A stretch of 64,000 bases of DNA from Rivularia sp. PCC 7116 (GTDB lineage: Bacteria; Cyanobacteriota; Cyanobacteriia; Cyanobacteriales; Nostocaceae), in assembly GCF_000316665.1 (NCBI RefSeq), contig NC_019678.1, forward strand, positions 3,162,001-3,226,000. The letters run 5' to 3'. Shown here piece after piece: positions 18,303-29,757 of this stretch. How positions within the stretch are numbered: the stretch's first letter is position 1; the number at the start of each line of letters is the position of its first letter. The notes under the pieces were generated by a model that saw nothing but the letters and a program-made list of their open reading frames with translations, did no database searches and had not been told where the DNA came from. The position numbers and the translations under genes are program-made.

Positions 18303-19248
18303 TTTGAGTACAGGTTACTAGAAGTTCTTTGTCTTTTTGTAACAAATTGTGAACTTCTCAGCAACCTCCTGGAGATTAAATATGCTGATGATGAAACACA
18401 AAATGATTAATAACACTAAGTTGATAATTAGCTCAAAAGCTTGATATCACTGGATTTGAAGTTATTTTTCCTATAAGAAAAAATAATTATATAAATAACA
18501 AATGTTATTACCAGCTTACAAATCCACATTAAGCAAAAATTGAAGTAAACTTCAGCCTTTCTAAATTTTTGGTTCGCGAGAAAGGGCTTGAAGGTAAAGT
18601 CGCTACAAATGTTTTCTCTTAATTACACAATTTAGTACACAGAATAACGATTTCAAAATGATTTTGGTTATTTGTTTAAATAGATAGGGTAGAAAAAAAT
18701 GATGATTTATGCATTCACATTTATCTATTTAGACAGTTAATTATGTATAAAAAAATCAAGTTACTCATTCTCATCACTTTAGATTTTTAATCAAAGTGTT
18801 GAATTTTTAACATCCTAATCAGTATTCTAGATTACTCATTTTGTATAATTTGACTTACATATTTCCTCTTACTCCGGTGATTGAAGTCAGTTTTGGATAT
18901 CAACAGACTTACTGAGTATAGCTCTCATATGCAACTATTTTTAATCTATTTTTTGACTTAAACTTATTTAAAATTTCTGGATTCATTGAGATTTATTCGA
19001 TAATTTTCTAAAAAAAATAAATTAATTTACTTTAAGTTTAGCAAAAATATTTTTCATTCACTTTATGCTTATGTTCCTAAAAAGAGTTTTTATCTGATTC
19101 CTAATTGGTATGGGTAGGATTACTCGCAATGTTGGGTTACGACACGATTATTTTAGTTACTGGTTACAAATCAAATTCCTTAATCGTGTCTAACCCAACC
19201 TACCAATTACCAATTACCAATTACCAATCACCAATTACCCATTACCAA
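18303..19248. other. Long AT-rich intergenic region with an inverted-repeat element
   Basis: About 945 bases. Most of it is strongly AT-rich with no supported ORF. 19131-19199 is a palindromic element, and 19200-19262 are ATTACCA heptamers that run into the cinA stop. The upstream end holds the promoter for the DUF2993 gene. No RNA gene recognised. Confidence 0.4.
19131..19199. repeat. Inverted-repeat element (GTTGGGTTA ends), 69 bp
   Basis: GTTGGGTTACGACACGATTA at the left and the complement of TAATCGTGTCTAACCCAAC at the right pair with a single-base bulge. The type (TGTTGGGTT...AACCCAACCTAC) is a frequent dispersed sequence in Nostocales genomes as I recall them. Confidence 0.6.
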
Positions 19249-19262
19249 TTACCCATTACCAA
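19200..19262. repeat. ATTACCA heptamer tandem repeats
   Basis: Nine or so head-to-tail degenerate units ATTACCA/CCATTACC directly downstream of cinA (minus strand), overlapping its stop codon region. Confidence 0.65.
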
Positions 19263-20502
19263 CTATTAACTTCCTCCGCAAACTGTCCAAAGCATTACAA
19301 GCGCTGAAATGACGAATCAAACTTCTACCACGAACGGGATTAAATCGAAATTCAAAACTTTCAACTTCATTTTCTCCTGCTAAACCCACGTAAACCAAAC
19401 CCACTGGCTTAGTTTCCGAACCTCCACCAGGTCCCGCAATACCTGTAATACTCAATCCCCAAGTTGTACCAAGCTGCTTTCTCACACCCACAGCCATTTG
19501 TTCGGCTACTATCGAACTTACAGCACCATGTTTATCTAAATCTTCTGAATTAACTCCCAACATCCCAGCTTTCACCGAATTGTCATAGGAAATTACACCA
19601 CCCCAAAAATAATCGGAACTCCCGGAAATATCAGTTAACATTCCTCCCAAAGTTCCACCAGTACAAGATTCTGCTACCGAAAGCGTTTCCCCTGACTTAC
19701 GCAATAATTCACCAACTACCGAAGCTAAAGTGTCATCATCAGCACCGAAATAATCCAAGCCAGCTATTTCTTGAATTTGCTTTGCAACAGGTTCTATCAA
19801 ACTTTCTGCTTCCGCTTCCGAACTTGCTTTTGCAGAAACTCTTAATTTTACCTGCCCTTTACTCGCATAAGGAGCCACCGTAGGATTAGGTAAGTTCAAC
19901 AAAGCAGAAACTTTTTCAGCCATAGCAGATTCGGGGACGTTCCAAAACCGCAGCATTCGACTATAAATAATTTGCTTTCCCCAACCTTGACTTTTGAGGT
20001 ATGGAACAGCAGTTTCTTCCCACATCCGATGCATTTCTGAAGGTACACCAGGGAAAGTAAAAATTGTTAAATTAGAGCGCGGTTGCCAAATTATACCCGG
20101 AGCCGTACCCGTAGGATTTGGTAAAATTTCCGCTCCTTCAGGTATTAAAGCTTGCTTGCGATTGCTCGCGCTCATGGTACGATTTCTTGTTTTATATTTT
20201 TTAGTAATATCTTCGATAACTTCAGGACGCTCTATTAAGCGAGAACCAAAAAAATCAGCAATGGTTTCGCAGGTCAAATCATCTGGAGTTGGCCCCAAAC
20301 CACCAGTAAAAATAAGAATAGATGCTCTTTGACTAGCAATCTCAATAACCTGCTTGATTCTATCAACATTATCTCCAACAACAGTTTGATAGAAATGTGG
20401 AATACCTAATTGAGCTAATTGCTGAGCTAAGTATTGAGCATTACTATTGAGAATATCTCCCAGTAGCATTTCCGTACCGATACAAATAATTTCTGCACTC
20501 AT
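19249..20502 (-). CDS. cinA: CinA-like protein (MoCF domain plus NMN deamidase domain)
   Basis: The N-terminal domain (IICIGTEMLLGDILNSNAQY; FTGGLGPTPDDLTCETIA) is the molybdopterin-binding-like COG1058 domain with pyrophosphatase activity in characterised members. The C-terminal CinA domain (VAESCTGGTLGGMLTDISGS; GLSITGIAGPGGG) carries the Ser and fold of nicotinamide mononucleotide deamidases. Together they recycle pyridine nucleotide; the family is also linked to competence. The start is taken at the ATG at 20502 (MSAEIICIG), because the longer frame upstream would translate intergenic heptamer repeats. 417 residues, normal for the family. Possibly follows mutL, but a repeat-filled gap of about 270 bases separates them. 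Confidence 0.93.
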   Translation of the reverse strand: MSAEIICIGTEMLLGDILNSNAQYLAQQLAQLGIPHFYQTVVGDNVDRIKQVIEIASQRASILIFTGGLGPTPDDLTCETIADFFGSRLIERPEVIEDITKKYKTRNRTMSASNRKQALIPEGAEILPNPTGTAPGIIWQPRSNLTIFTFPGVPSEMHRMWEETAVPYLKSQGWGKQIIYSRMLRFWNVPESAMAEKVSALLNLPNPTVAPYASKGQVKLRVSAKASSEAEAESLIEPVAKQIQEIAGLDYFGADDDTLASVVGELLRKSGETLSVAESCTGGTLGGMLTDISGSSDYFWGGVISYDNSVKAGMLGVNSEDLDKHGAVSSIVAEQMAVGVRKQLGTTWGLSITGIAGPGGGSETKPVGLVYVGLAGENEVESFEFRFNPVRGRSLIRHFSACNALDSLRRKLIVGNG

Positions 20503-20509
20503 AGAATTT

Positions 20510-20770
20510 GGAAATTGGGCATTGGGCATTGGGCATTGGGTATTGGTAATTGGTAATTGGTACATCCTAACTTTTAAATCCTAATCCAAAATCCCTTTAC
20601 AAAATCATCCGTCGTTAAAATCTAAAATCCAAAATTCTTAAACTGCTAACTCATTATCCCATGCCCAATGCCCCCTTCGGGTTGCGCCACTTGCTACAAG
20701 TCGGGGAACCTGCCCAACGCAGTGGCTTACCATGCCCCATGCCCAATTACCAATTACCCATTACCAATTG
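20510..20770. repeat. Repeat-filled spacer between mutL and cinA
   Basis: ATTGGGC/ATTGGTA heptamers (20510-20564), then CCCATGCCCAATG units. A GC-richer insert at 20670-20735 contains an imperfect inverted repeat (GCCACTTGC...GCAGTGGC-like ends), followed by more ATTACCA heptamers up to the mutL stop. Confidence 0.5.
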
Positions 20771-22531
20771 TTAAATTCCGTGGGATTTTCCGATTACCCA
20801 ATTACGACGGAAGAACCGAGCTAAAGATGTTTCTTCTAAAGATAAATAAATTGGTCTTCCGTGGGGACAGGTGCGGGGATTGCGGGTGCGCTGCCATTCA
20901 TCTAAAAGTTGCTGCATTTGGGGGACGCTCAAGACTGTACCGTTACGAATTGCGCTGCGACAAGCTACGGCTACTTGGGCGGTTTTTAAGTCTCCTCCTT
21001 TACTAAGTTCTAATATGGCTTCGGCACAGTCTTCGCGCTGCTGTAAGAGTGCGGGTACTTGACGAATTGCCCAAAGTTCTTCTCCGAAAGGTTCTATTTC
21101 TAAGCTAATTCGCTGTAACTGTTCTATTTGCTCTGGGGATAGTTGATAGAGAATTATGGGGGGTTCGCACTGTACTAGCTGCCAATGTTCGCAAATTTGT
21201 TCGTATAAAACTCGTTCGTGAGCTATGTGTTGTTCTATTAACCACATTCCTGTGGGATGTTCGGCTACTATGTAGGTTTTGTTGATTTGAGCAACTGCTT
21301 TTAAAGGAATGGAAATGGAAAGAGGAGAATTTTGCCCTTGCGTTAAAGTTTGCGATTTGAATTGAGTATTATTAGTTTGATTGAAATTACCAATCTCTTC
21401 AAGGATGTTTTCTGGCGAATTTCTCTGGTTGAAGTTATAACCGCTTTTAGCTTCTGCGGCTTTGATGAGTTTACTTACTCGCGTTACCTGCAAAGATTCC
21501 TTAATGCTCGAACAATTAATGCTAAATGCTTTTTCAATCGATTGAGCAATTTGTTCTTGCCAATAATCCAATTGGTTGAGATAGATTTCTGTTTTTGCGG
21601 GGTTGCGATTCCAGTTAATCTGATTCGGGGAAACAGATAAGTGTAGAAAACAAACTGGATAGCGATCGCGCGGTAATGTTTTGTGAAATGCTCCGAGGAC
21701 TGTTTGTTCTAGTTCCGAGCATTTAACCATACGTCCGTTTACCGCTATTCTTACCCAGTCGGGACGATGACGATGGCATCTATCTGGTAATCCGATGACT
21801 AATGATAAAGAAGAATTAACACGATCTAATTCAACTTTTAAGTCTTGCAAATCTGATGGATGAACTCTTCGCAGAAATTGAGACAGAGTTTCCTTAATAT
21901 TGCCACTAGGATAAATAGCAAACCATTCGCGTTCATTTTGCCAAATTTGCCAGGTTACGTGGGGATGACACAAAGCAGTTTGCTGAATTACTGCTTGCAC
22001 TGCTTTCATTTGTACGGCGATTGAAGGTAAACCTTGACGGCGGTTGTGACAATTACCGAATAAATTAGAAATTACAGCTACCGTTCCCGGCGCGATCGCA
22101 GCTGCTTCCAGAACTAAGGGTTCTCCCTTGTCGCCGTATACAATCCGCCAACCGTTAGAGCCTATTTTTCCTTCGGGATGATTCGATCCACGACTGATAA
22201 TTTCTAAATCGGCTAAGGTTGTCAAACTGTGGAGTGCTTCACCACGAAAACCCAAACTATTAATTTTCCACAAATCTTTAGTCAAGCGAATCTTACTAGT
22301 GCTGTGGGCGCTTGCTGCTTGCTGCAAGTCTTCTAAACTCATTCCACAACCGTTATCCGCTACACGTACCCGCCACTGTTGGGGGTACACAGAAACTACA
22401 ATCCTTGTCGCACCTGCATCTAAGGAATTTTCTATCAATTCCCGTACCACCGAAGCAAAAGAATCAATTACCTCTCCGGCTGCAATCAGATGTACGACTT
22501 CTGAAGGTAGAGCTTGGATAGTAGATGCCAT
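20771..22531 (-). CDS. mutL: DNA mismatch repair protein MutL
   Basis: MutL couples mismatch recognition by MutS to strand removal. The GHKL ATPase motifs are intact: VRELIENSLDAGATRI, RVADNGCGMSL and SLGFRGEALHSL. The C-terminal dimerisation domain contains EQHIAHERVLYE, a variant of the DQHA(x)2E(x)4E metal-binding endonuclease motif with Glu for the first Asp, and the CPHGRP motif near the end. The protein therefore looks like a nicking-type MutL. The start is put at the second ATG (22531, MASTIQALP), as in relatives; an ATG nine bases upstream is possible. 586 residues. Confidence 0.95.
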   Translation of the reverse strand: MASTIQALPSEVVHLIAAGEVIDSFASVVRELIENSLDAGATRIVVSVYPQQWRVRVADNGCGMSLEDLQQAASAHSTSKIRLTKDLWKINSLGFRGEALHSLTTLADLEIISRGSNHPEGKIGSNGWRIVYGDKGEPLVLEAAAIAPGTVAVISNLFGNCHNRRQGLPSIAVQMKAVQAVIQQTALCHPHVTWQIWQNEREWFAIYPSGNIKETLSQFLRRVHPSDLQDLKVELDRVNSSLSLVIGLPDRCHRHRPDWVRIAVNGRMVKCSELEQTVLGAFHKTLPRDRYPVCFLHLSVSPNQINWNRNPAKTEIYLNQLDYWQEQIAQSIEKAFSINCSSIKESLQVTRVSKLIKAAEAKSGYNFNQRNSPENILEEIGNFNQTNNTQFKSQTLTQGQNSPLSISIPLKAVAQINKTYIVAEHPTGMWLIEQHIAHERVLYEQICEHWQLVQCEPPIILYQLSPEQIEQLQRISLEIEPFGEELWAIRQVPALLQQREDCAEAILELSKGGDLKTAQVAVACRSAIRNGTVLSVPQMQQLLDEWQRTRNPRTCPHGRPIYLSLEETSLARFFRRNWVIGKSHGI

Positions 22532-23256
22532 AACGTACACTGTTGGCGAGGATACAAATTACTCTACCGCACAACCATGTTTTATTGTAGTTGTTAATAG
22601 AAATTCATGATTCTAAATGGTTCGCAATGATTTTATTTATACTGAGAGAAAATTATTAATTATGTTTTATATTTAACTATTCATTGCCTATTTATCTACT
22701 ATTTTCATCGTATTACAAGCCTTAAGCCTTAAAAATACAAATATAAATTACTTTCATTTATCGTATTTATACATAGTAATAATGTATTTAATTTTAGATA
22801 TTTCAATTGATGAATGAAACGATTATTAAACAAAATCAAGAATCAACTATCGTAAATTACTGCTGTCTAAATGAAACATTAGCTTCACACTCAGAACAAT
22901 CGCAGCCCTGGCTTTAGTTCTAGTTTTAAAAAAGATTTAAATAGATGCTTTATTGATTTACACCAATTCTGTATGAGGCTGCGCTGAATCACTAATTTCC
23001 TTACGGACAAGCTCCGCTAACAGCCTAGAAGGCTGGGGCTAAACCTACAAAGCCAAACTGCGTTGGCTACATTCGGCACATCTTTATAAAGAAATTATTA
23101 GAATACTGGCTTGTTTATCAAGTTGGAAATATTCAGATTGATTTTCTAGCTTGTCGGTATCATTACGAGTAGAAATCGAGTTGCTTCAATTCACCTTTAC
23201 TAAAAATACTAAAAAATAAAAATTCACTCGCTGCAACAAAAATCACTTTTCAACAA
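22532..23256. other. Gene-free spacer with a dispersed-repeat block
   Basis: About 725 bases between two minus-strand genes. 22600-22900 is AT-rich and should hold the mutL promoter. 22970-23095 is GC-richer, with a short hairpin (AGCCTAGAAGGCT) and sequence resembling other intergenic repeats here. No supported ORF or RNA gene. Confidence 0.4.
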
Positions 23257-24303
23257 TTATCTATTAACCATTACAGTTTTTTGCGATTTAGGATGGAGTA
23301 AACCATTTAACAACTGTGCCGGACGTTCGCCTCCGTATGGCCAAGCAAAAGCATGACGAAAAGCCGCATCCTGACAAGCCTGTAGCATTTCAAAGCCGAT
23401 AATATCGTAGGTTAAAAGATTTTCGTACTCAAATGGTAAACGCACGTTATGCAACCCGGCGTTATCAGTGCAAATAGCAATATCAACTCCTGCATCAAAA
23501 CAACGCTCGAACACCAACTTTAATTGTCGGATATCTTGCAAGGTGCCTGTCTTAATGTAAGTTGTCGGACAGATTTCCAAACATTGCCCTCTTCTTGCCA
23601 CATCTTTAAGTAAATCTGGATGTTGCAACGGAATCTGGATACCGTGTCCAATTCGCATTAAATAGGGTAATAAATCGGGATGACACCCATCTTTGGTTTC
23701 ATAAACATGCCCGGTAGTATTTAAACCAACAGATAAAGCATATTCGTAAAGCTTTGTCCATTCATCCATACGTTCGGCATAACCGCTGTCTCCGCCTGCT
23801 ACGTCTACAGCACATACATACTGTCTATTTTGAGCAGCTAAATCTACAATCGCTTTATTCACTTCATATGGAAGACGCGAGTGCATACACAAAATTTGAC
23901 TGGCAACAATCGGATATTCAGTAACATTGCTAGCTTTGCCTACAACGTTGACAATCTCCGCCATCTTGTCAATTCTCTGTGATTGACTTAAATCTTCAGG
24001 AGTTCGCAGGTAAGGAGTGTAGCGCAGTTCTAAATAAGCTAAATTTTCAAAAATGTACGCACCGCGCACCAAACGATAAATAAAATAGGGCAAAGTTTCT
24101 ACAGTTTGCACGCTTTCAACTAAAGTATGTAACTCTAGATACTCTTCTAAGGTATTGCGCGGCTTAGTGTAAAACTCTTCAAATTCTTGATAATTCTGAA
24201 AGTCTTTGACTAACTCGTTGGAATGACGCTCGAAATATCCCCATAAAATCCGGGGTACAACCGAACCGCCCAAATGTCTATGCAATTCAGCGTATAAAGC
24301 CAT
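23257..24303 (-). CDS. Adenosine-deaminase-family metal-dependent hydrolase
   Basis: A 348-residue TIM-barrel amidohydrolase of the adenosine/AMP deaminase family. The metal ligand pair H-x-H is in YAELHRHLGGSV. The third His region reads TTGHVYETKD, and the C-terminal acidic motif is ICTDNAGLHN. In classical adenosine deaminases the proton-donor Glu sits in HAGE and the Asp pair in TDDP; here both motifs are altered (HVYE, TDNA). The substrate may therefore not be adenosine. It is conserved in cyanobacteria under the name adenosine deaminase. The ATG at 24303 is unambiguous. Located about 90 bases downstream of the hybrid kinase gene on the same strand. Confidence 0.78.
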   Translation of the reverse strand: MALYAELHRHLGGSVVPRILWGYFERHSNELVKDFQNYQEFEEFYTKPRNTLEEYLELHTLVESVQTVETLPYFIYRLVRGAYIFENLAYLELRYTPYLRTPEDLSQSQRIDKMAEIVNVVGKASNVTEYPIVASQILCMHSRLPYEVNKAIVDLAAQNRQYVCAVDVAGGDSGYAERMDEWTKLYEYALSVGLNTTGHVYETKDGCHPDLLPYLMRIGHGIQIPLQHPDLLKDVARRGQCLEICPTTYIKTGTLQDIRQLKLVFERCFDAGVDIAICTDNAGLHNVRLPFEYENLLTYDIIGFEMLQACQDAAFRHAFAWPYGGERPAQLLNGLLHPKSQKTVMVNR

Positions 24304-24390
24304 AATTGATATTTCATACTAAAAATTTTATTAATATTAACAAAAACAAATAGAAAAAAAATATATACTCAATAAATTTTTGTGTGAAGT

Positions 24391-26904
24391 CTATCTAAAT
24401 TCCCTGTTAACCTTAGCTATAGTATGCAGCAACTCCTTAGCAGTACAGGGTTTTGACATAAATGCTTTGACGTTAAGATTTAATTGAGAATCTGTATTGT
24501 AATTCATGACTAAGCCGCTGATGGCAACAATTTTTACCTGGCTGTTGATTTTTTTTAACATCCTGATAGTAGTTTCACCATCCATTTCAGGCATCATCAT
24601 ATCCAATAAAATTAAATTTATGTTTTGTTGATATTGAGCATAAATTTCAATAGCCTCGATTCCATTCGATGCTGTTAGTACGCGGTAATGATATGCTTCC
24701 AAAGATGATTTAGTAATTTTACGAATAGCTGGTTCATCATCAACGACTAAAATTACTTCACCATTGCCATTCAAGTCTTCTGGCTCATCGCAACAGGAAA
24801 CGTTTGTTTCGTGGCTGGGTTGAACGGGTAAATAAATTTTAACGATAGTACCTTTATTTAATTCGCTGTAAATATTTACGAAACCACCGTGATTTTTAAC
24901 GATACCCAAAGCAGTAGAAAGACCTAATCCAGTACCTTTTCCTACTTCTTTGGTAGTGAAAAATGGTTCAAAAATACGTTCCTGAATTTCTGGATGCATA
25001 CCTACTCCCGTATCGGCTACGGTAATGACGATATAAGCACCAATTTTGGCATAGATATTTGTTTGGGCATAATATTCATCAATCAATATATTAGCGGCAG
25101 AAATTTCTAGTTTTCCCCCGTTTTGCATGGCATCGCGGGCATTAACCACTAAGTTCATTAATACCTGATGTAGTTGAGTGGTATCTCCACAAACATAATT
25201 CAGGTTTGAAGGTATATTTAAATTTAATTTAATTGATTTTGGAAATGTTTCTCTAATAATTTGCTCTATTTCTGTAATCAAATATTTTACTTGAATAAGA
25301 GTACGTTTACCTTCAATTCCTCTAGCAAATGACAATAATTGTTTAATTAAACTAGCACCGCGCTGAGTATTATTTTCTAAAGTCTTGAGCAATCGTAAAT
25401 GCTGAGGATCGTATAATTTTCTTTCTAATAATTGCACCGACATTAATATAGGTGCTAAGACATTGTTGAGATCGTGAGCAATTCCGCCTGCTAAAGTGCC
25501 GATACTTTCTAAACGCTGGCTTCTTAAAAGTTGAGTTTCAAGTTGTCTTTTTTTAGTAATTTCTGTATTTTCCGCCAAAATAGATTTTGGTTGTCCTTTA
25601 TCATCTCGCAATAAAGTCCAACGGCTTTTGACAATTATGTCTTTACCTTCTTTGGTTACTTGATATAACTCTCCCTGCCATTTTCCAGAATTAATCACGG
25701 TTAATAATGCATCATCTTCTACTGAAGAGTGTTCTTTGTGTAGCAATTCGGATGATTTTTTACCATAAACTTCAGATGCCTGCCAACCGTAAATATTTTC
25801 AGCACCTTTATTCCAATATAAAATTCGATTTTGAATATCTTTGACTAAAATTGCGTTTGAGACTACATCTAACAGCGCTGCTTGTTGTTGAAGCTTTTGT
25901 TCTGAAGCTTTACGTTGGGTAATATCGCGAGTGATTGCTAAATGCAAAAAACCGTTATTGTTTTCAGTTGGTAATGGTACTGCATAAGTTTCCATCCAGC
26001 GACGAGTACCTTTAAAACCAATAGTTTCAAATTCTAAAGTTTCTTTATTACCTTGGCACACACTTTCATGCATTAATCTATATGCTTTTTGATACTCTGG
26101 CGTAACTGCTGTATATACTGATTTACCAATTAGAATATCAGCATCTTCAACCTCCATCATTTTTATCCCAGAGGTGTTGATTTCCAAAAGAGTACCGTCT
26201 TCATGTATAAGTTTTATAGATTCTGGCCCCGCGTCTATTATTGCTCTCAAGCGATTTTCACTTTGTCGTAAAGCAATTTCTGTTTTTTTTAGTCTGACTA
26301 TATAATCTTTGAGTAGGTAGTAAAGTTGTGTTAGCAATCCCAAATTGATTAAACCAGCAATTAAAAATGCTGCAACTGCTTTCTTAAAGTTAAACTGTGA
26401 TTTTAGTTTTTGCTCCAACAGCAGTTCTTTTTCTCTGTCTTCGATAGCTTGAATCTGCTTATCTATATAATTATCTAAAGCAAATTTATCTGTCGAATTT
26501 ATCGGATTTTCTCGATTTGTGTCTATTTCTTCGCCAAATATATTTAGTTGATAGCTAATTTTTTTATCTAGCAATAATACTTGTTTTTTTTGCTGATTAT
26601 TTGTAGCAGTTAATTTTTTTAATTTTTGAATATTTATATCAATCTGTTTTCGCAAGTAAAGATAGGTTTTCAAAAAATCTGTATTAGTTGATATTAAATA
26701 ATTATAGCGTGCTGTTCGAGCCTCCTTAAATCCTGAAAGCGTTCTTTCAAGCCGAATAATAATTTCGGTTGAATTACTCACACTTTTTTGGTTTAAATAT
26801 AGCTTACTAGTATTTCCATATGAAATCACCGCATTGGCAAATACTATAAAAAGCGCCAACAAAAACAATATTCTTACTTTTTTAAGGCTAAATGATTTCA
26901 TCAT
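24391..26904 (-). CDS. Hybrid sensor histidine kinase (CHASE3-like, PAS-PAS-HisKA-HATPase-REC)
   Basis: An 837-residue membrane sensor. Membrane segments lie at about residues 10-27 and 175-198 and enclose a helical periplasmic sensor of CHASE3 type (RTLSGFKEARTARYNYLIST). Two PAS domains follow (about 215-335 and 340-455; IDAGPESIKLIHEDGTLLEI; AILVKDIQNRILYWNKGAENIYGW). The HisKA box GGIAHDLNNVLAPI has the phospho-accepting His at 477. HATPase motifs VNARDAMQNGG, DTGVGMHPEIQERIFEPFFTT and GKGTGLGLSTALGIV are complete. A C-terminal receiver has the acceptor Asp at 768 (LILLDMMMPEMDG). Signal and output are unknown. It lies upstream of the deaminase-like gene on the same strand. Confidence 0.92.
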   Translation of the reverse strand: MMKSFSLKKVRILFLLALFIVFANAVISYGNTSKLYLNQKSVSNSTEIIIRLERTLSGFKEARTARYNYLISTNTDFLKTYLYLRKQIDINIQKLKKLTATNNQQKKQVLLLDKKISYQLNIFGEEIDTNRENPINSTDKFALDNYIDKQIQAIEDREKELLLEQKLKSQFNFKKAVAAFLIAGLINLGLLTQLYYLLKDYIVRLKKTEIALRQSENRLRAIIDAGPESIKLIHEDGTLLEINTSGIKMMEVEDADILIGKSVYTAVTPEYQKAYRLMHESVCQGNKETLEFETIGFKGTRRWMETYAVPLPTENNNGFLHLAITRDITQRKASEQKLQQQAALLDVVSNAILVKDIQNRILYWNKGAENIYGWQASEVYGKKSSELLHKEHSSVEDDALLTVINSGKWQGELYQVTKEGKDIIVKSRWTLLRDDKGQPKSILAENTEITKKRQLETQLLRSQRLESIGTLAGGIAHDLNNVLAPILMSVQLLERKLYDPQHLRLLKTLENNTQRGASLIKQLLSFARGIEGKRTLIQVKYLITEIEQIIRETFPKSIKLNLNIPSNLNYVCGDTTQLHQVLMNLVVNARDAMQNGGKLEISAANILIDEYYAQTNIYAKIGAYIVITVADTGVGMHPEIQERIFEPFFTTKEVGKGTGLGLSTALGIVKNHGGFVNIYSELNKGTIVKIYLPVQPSHETNVSCCDEPEDLNGNGEVILVVDDEPAIRKITKSSLEAYHYRVLTASNGIEAIEIYAQYQQNINLILLDMMMPEMDGETTIRMLKKINSQVKIVAISGLVMNYNTDSQLNLNVKAFMSKPCTAKELLHTIAKVNREFR

Positions 26905-28942
<2,038 letters not shown>

Positions 28943-29042
28943 GGTACAATGTTTTCTTTGTCTGTATATTTTTTAGAGGTGCAGCTTAAAAGACTGCCCA
29001 GCTTCAACTGTAAACTGACCCGTAATTAATTAAAACAAAACT

Positions 29043-29660
29043 ATGGAAATGACGGTCGAATGTAAAAAACGACCAGAAGGAAGCAAAACAAAGGCTTTGC
29101 GTCGTTCTGGAGAAATTCCTGCCAATTTATATGGTCATCAAGGCACCGAATCAATTTCTTTGGTAGTTGAGACGAAAACAGTCGAACGCTTGCTCAGAAA
29201 AGCTTCGGTTAACAATACCTTAATTGATTTGAAAGTTGCCGATATTCCTTGGGAGGGACAAACCTTATTACGAGAAGTTCAAGCCCATCCAGCTACAGGA
29301 AAGCCTTATCATCTCAGCTTTTTTGCTGTTGCAGGTCACGGTAAAATGACCGTAGAAGTACCTTTCAACTATGTTGGAGACTCAGTTGGGGTAAAACAAG
29401 AAGGCGGTATATTAGATACTGTAATTACTCAAATGCAGCTAAACTGTCTGCCAGAGAATATTCCAGATTCGATTGATATTGATGTTAGTAACTTGCATGT
29501 TGGAGACAGTTTACACGTTAATCAAATTGTGTTGCCTAAAGGCGTAACATTAACAGCAGAATCAGAAGAACTTGTTGTTAGCGTTTTACCTCCTCAAGTC
29601 AGTGCAGCTACAGAAGATGAAGGTGAAAGTGAAGCAGAAGGCGAGCCTGCAACTACTTAA
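29043..29660 (+). CDS. rplY: 50S ribosomal protein L25/Ctc
   Basis: L25 of the Ctc type binds 5S rRNA in the large subunit. The 205-residue protein has the N-terminal RNA-binding domain ([23 protein letters not shown]) and the C-terminal TL5-like beta domain ([43 protein letters not shown]). It ends in an acidic tail rich in Glu. The start is the ATG at 29043; a second ATG two codons later (MTVECKKR) is an alternative. It lies 100 bases downstream of purA and is followed by a good terminator. Confidence 0.95.
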   Translation: MEMTVECKKRPEGSKTKALRRSGEIPANLYGHQGTESISLVVETKTVERLLRKASVNNTLIDLKVADIPWEGQTLLREVQAHPATGKPYHLSFFAVAGHGKMTVEVPFNYVGDSVGVKQEGGILDTVITQMQLNCLPENIPDSIDIDVSNLHVGDSLHVNQIVLPKGVTLTAESEELVVSVLPPQVSAATEDEGESEAEGEPATT

Positions 29661-29683
29661 GCAGTAATTTATTACATTAAGAT

Positions 29684-29710
29684 ACCAGGGGTTGAACTCC
29701 TGGTTTTTTT
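29684..29710 (+). terminator. Rho-independent terminator after rplY
   Basis: Stem ACCAGGGG / CTCCTGGT (8 bp, one G-T pair), loop TTGAA, then seven T residues. It probably ends the purA-rplY transcript. Confidence 0.8.
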
Positions 29711-29757
29711 GTATATATAAATAAGTTAAAGTTGTAGGCTTATAAGCCAAATTAAAA

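Noticed and set aside
20503-20565. 21-residue N-terminal extension of CinA
   Set aside because: It translates ATTGGGC-type intergenic heptamers; the conserved protein begins at 20502.
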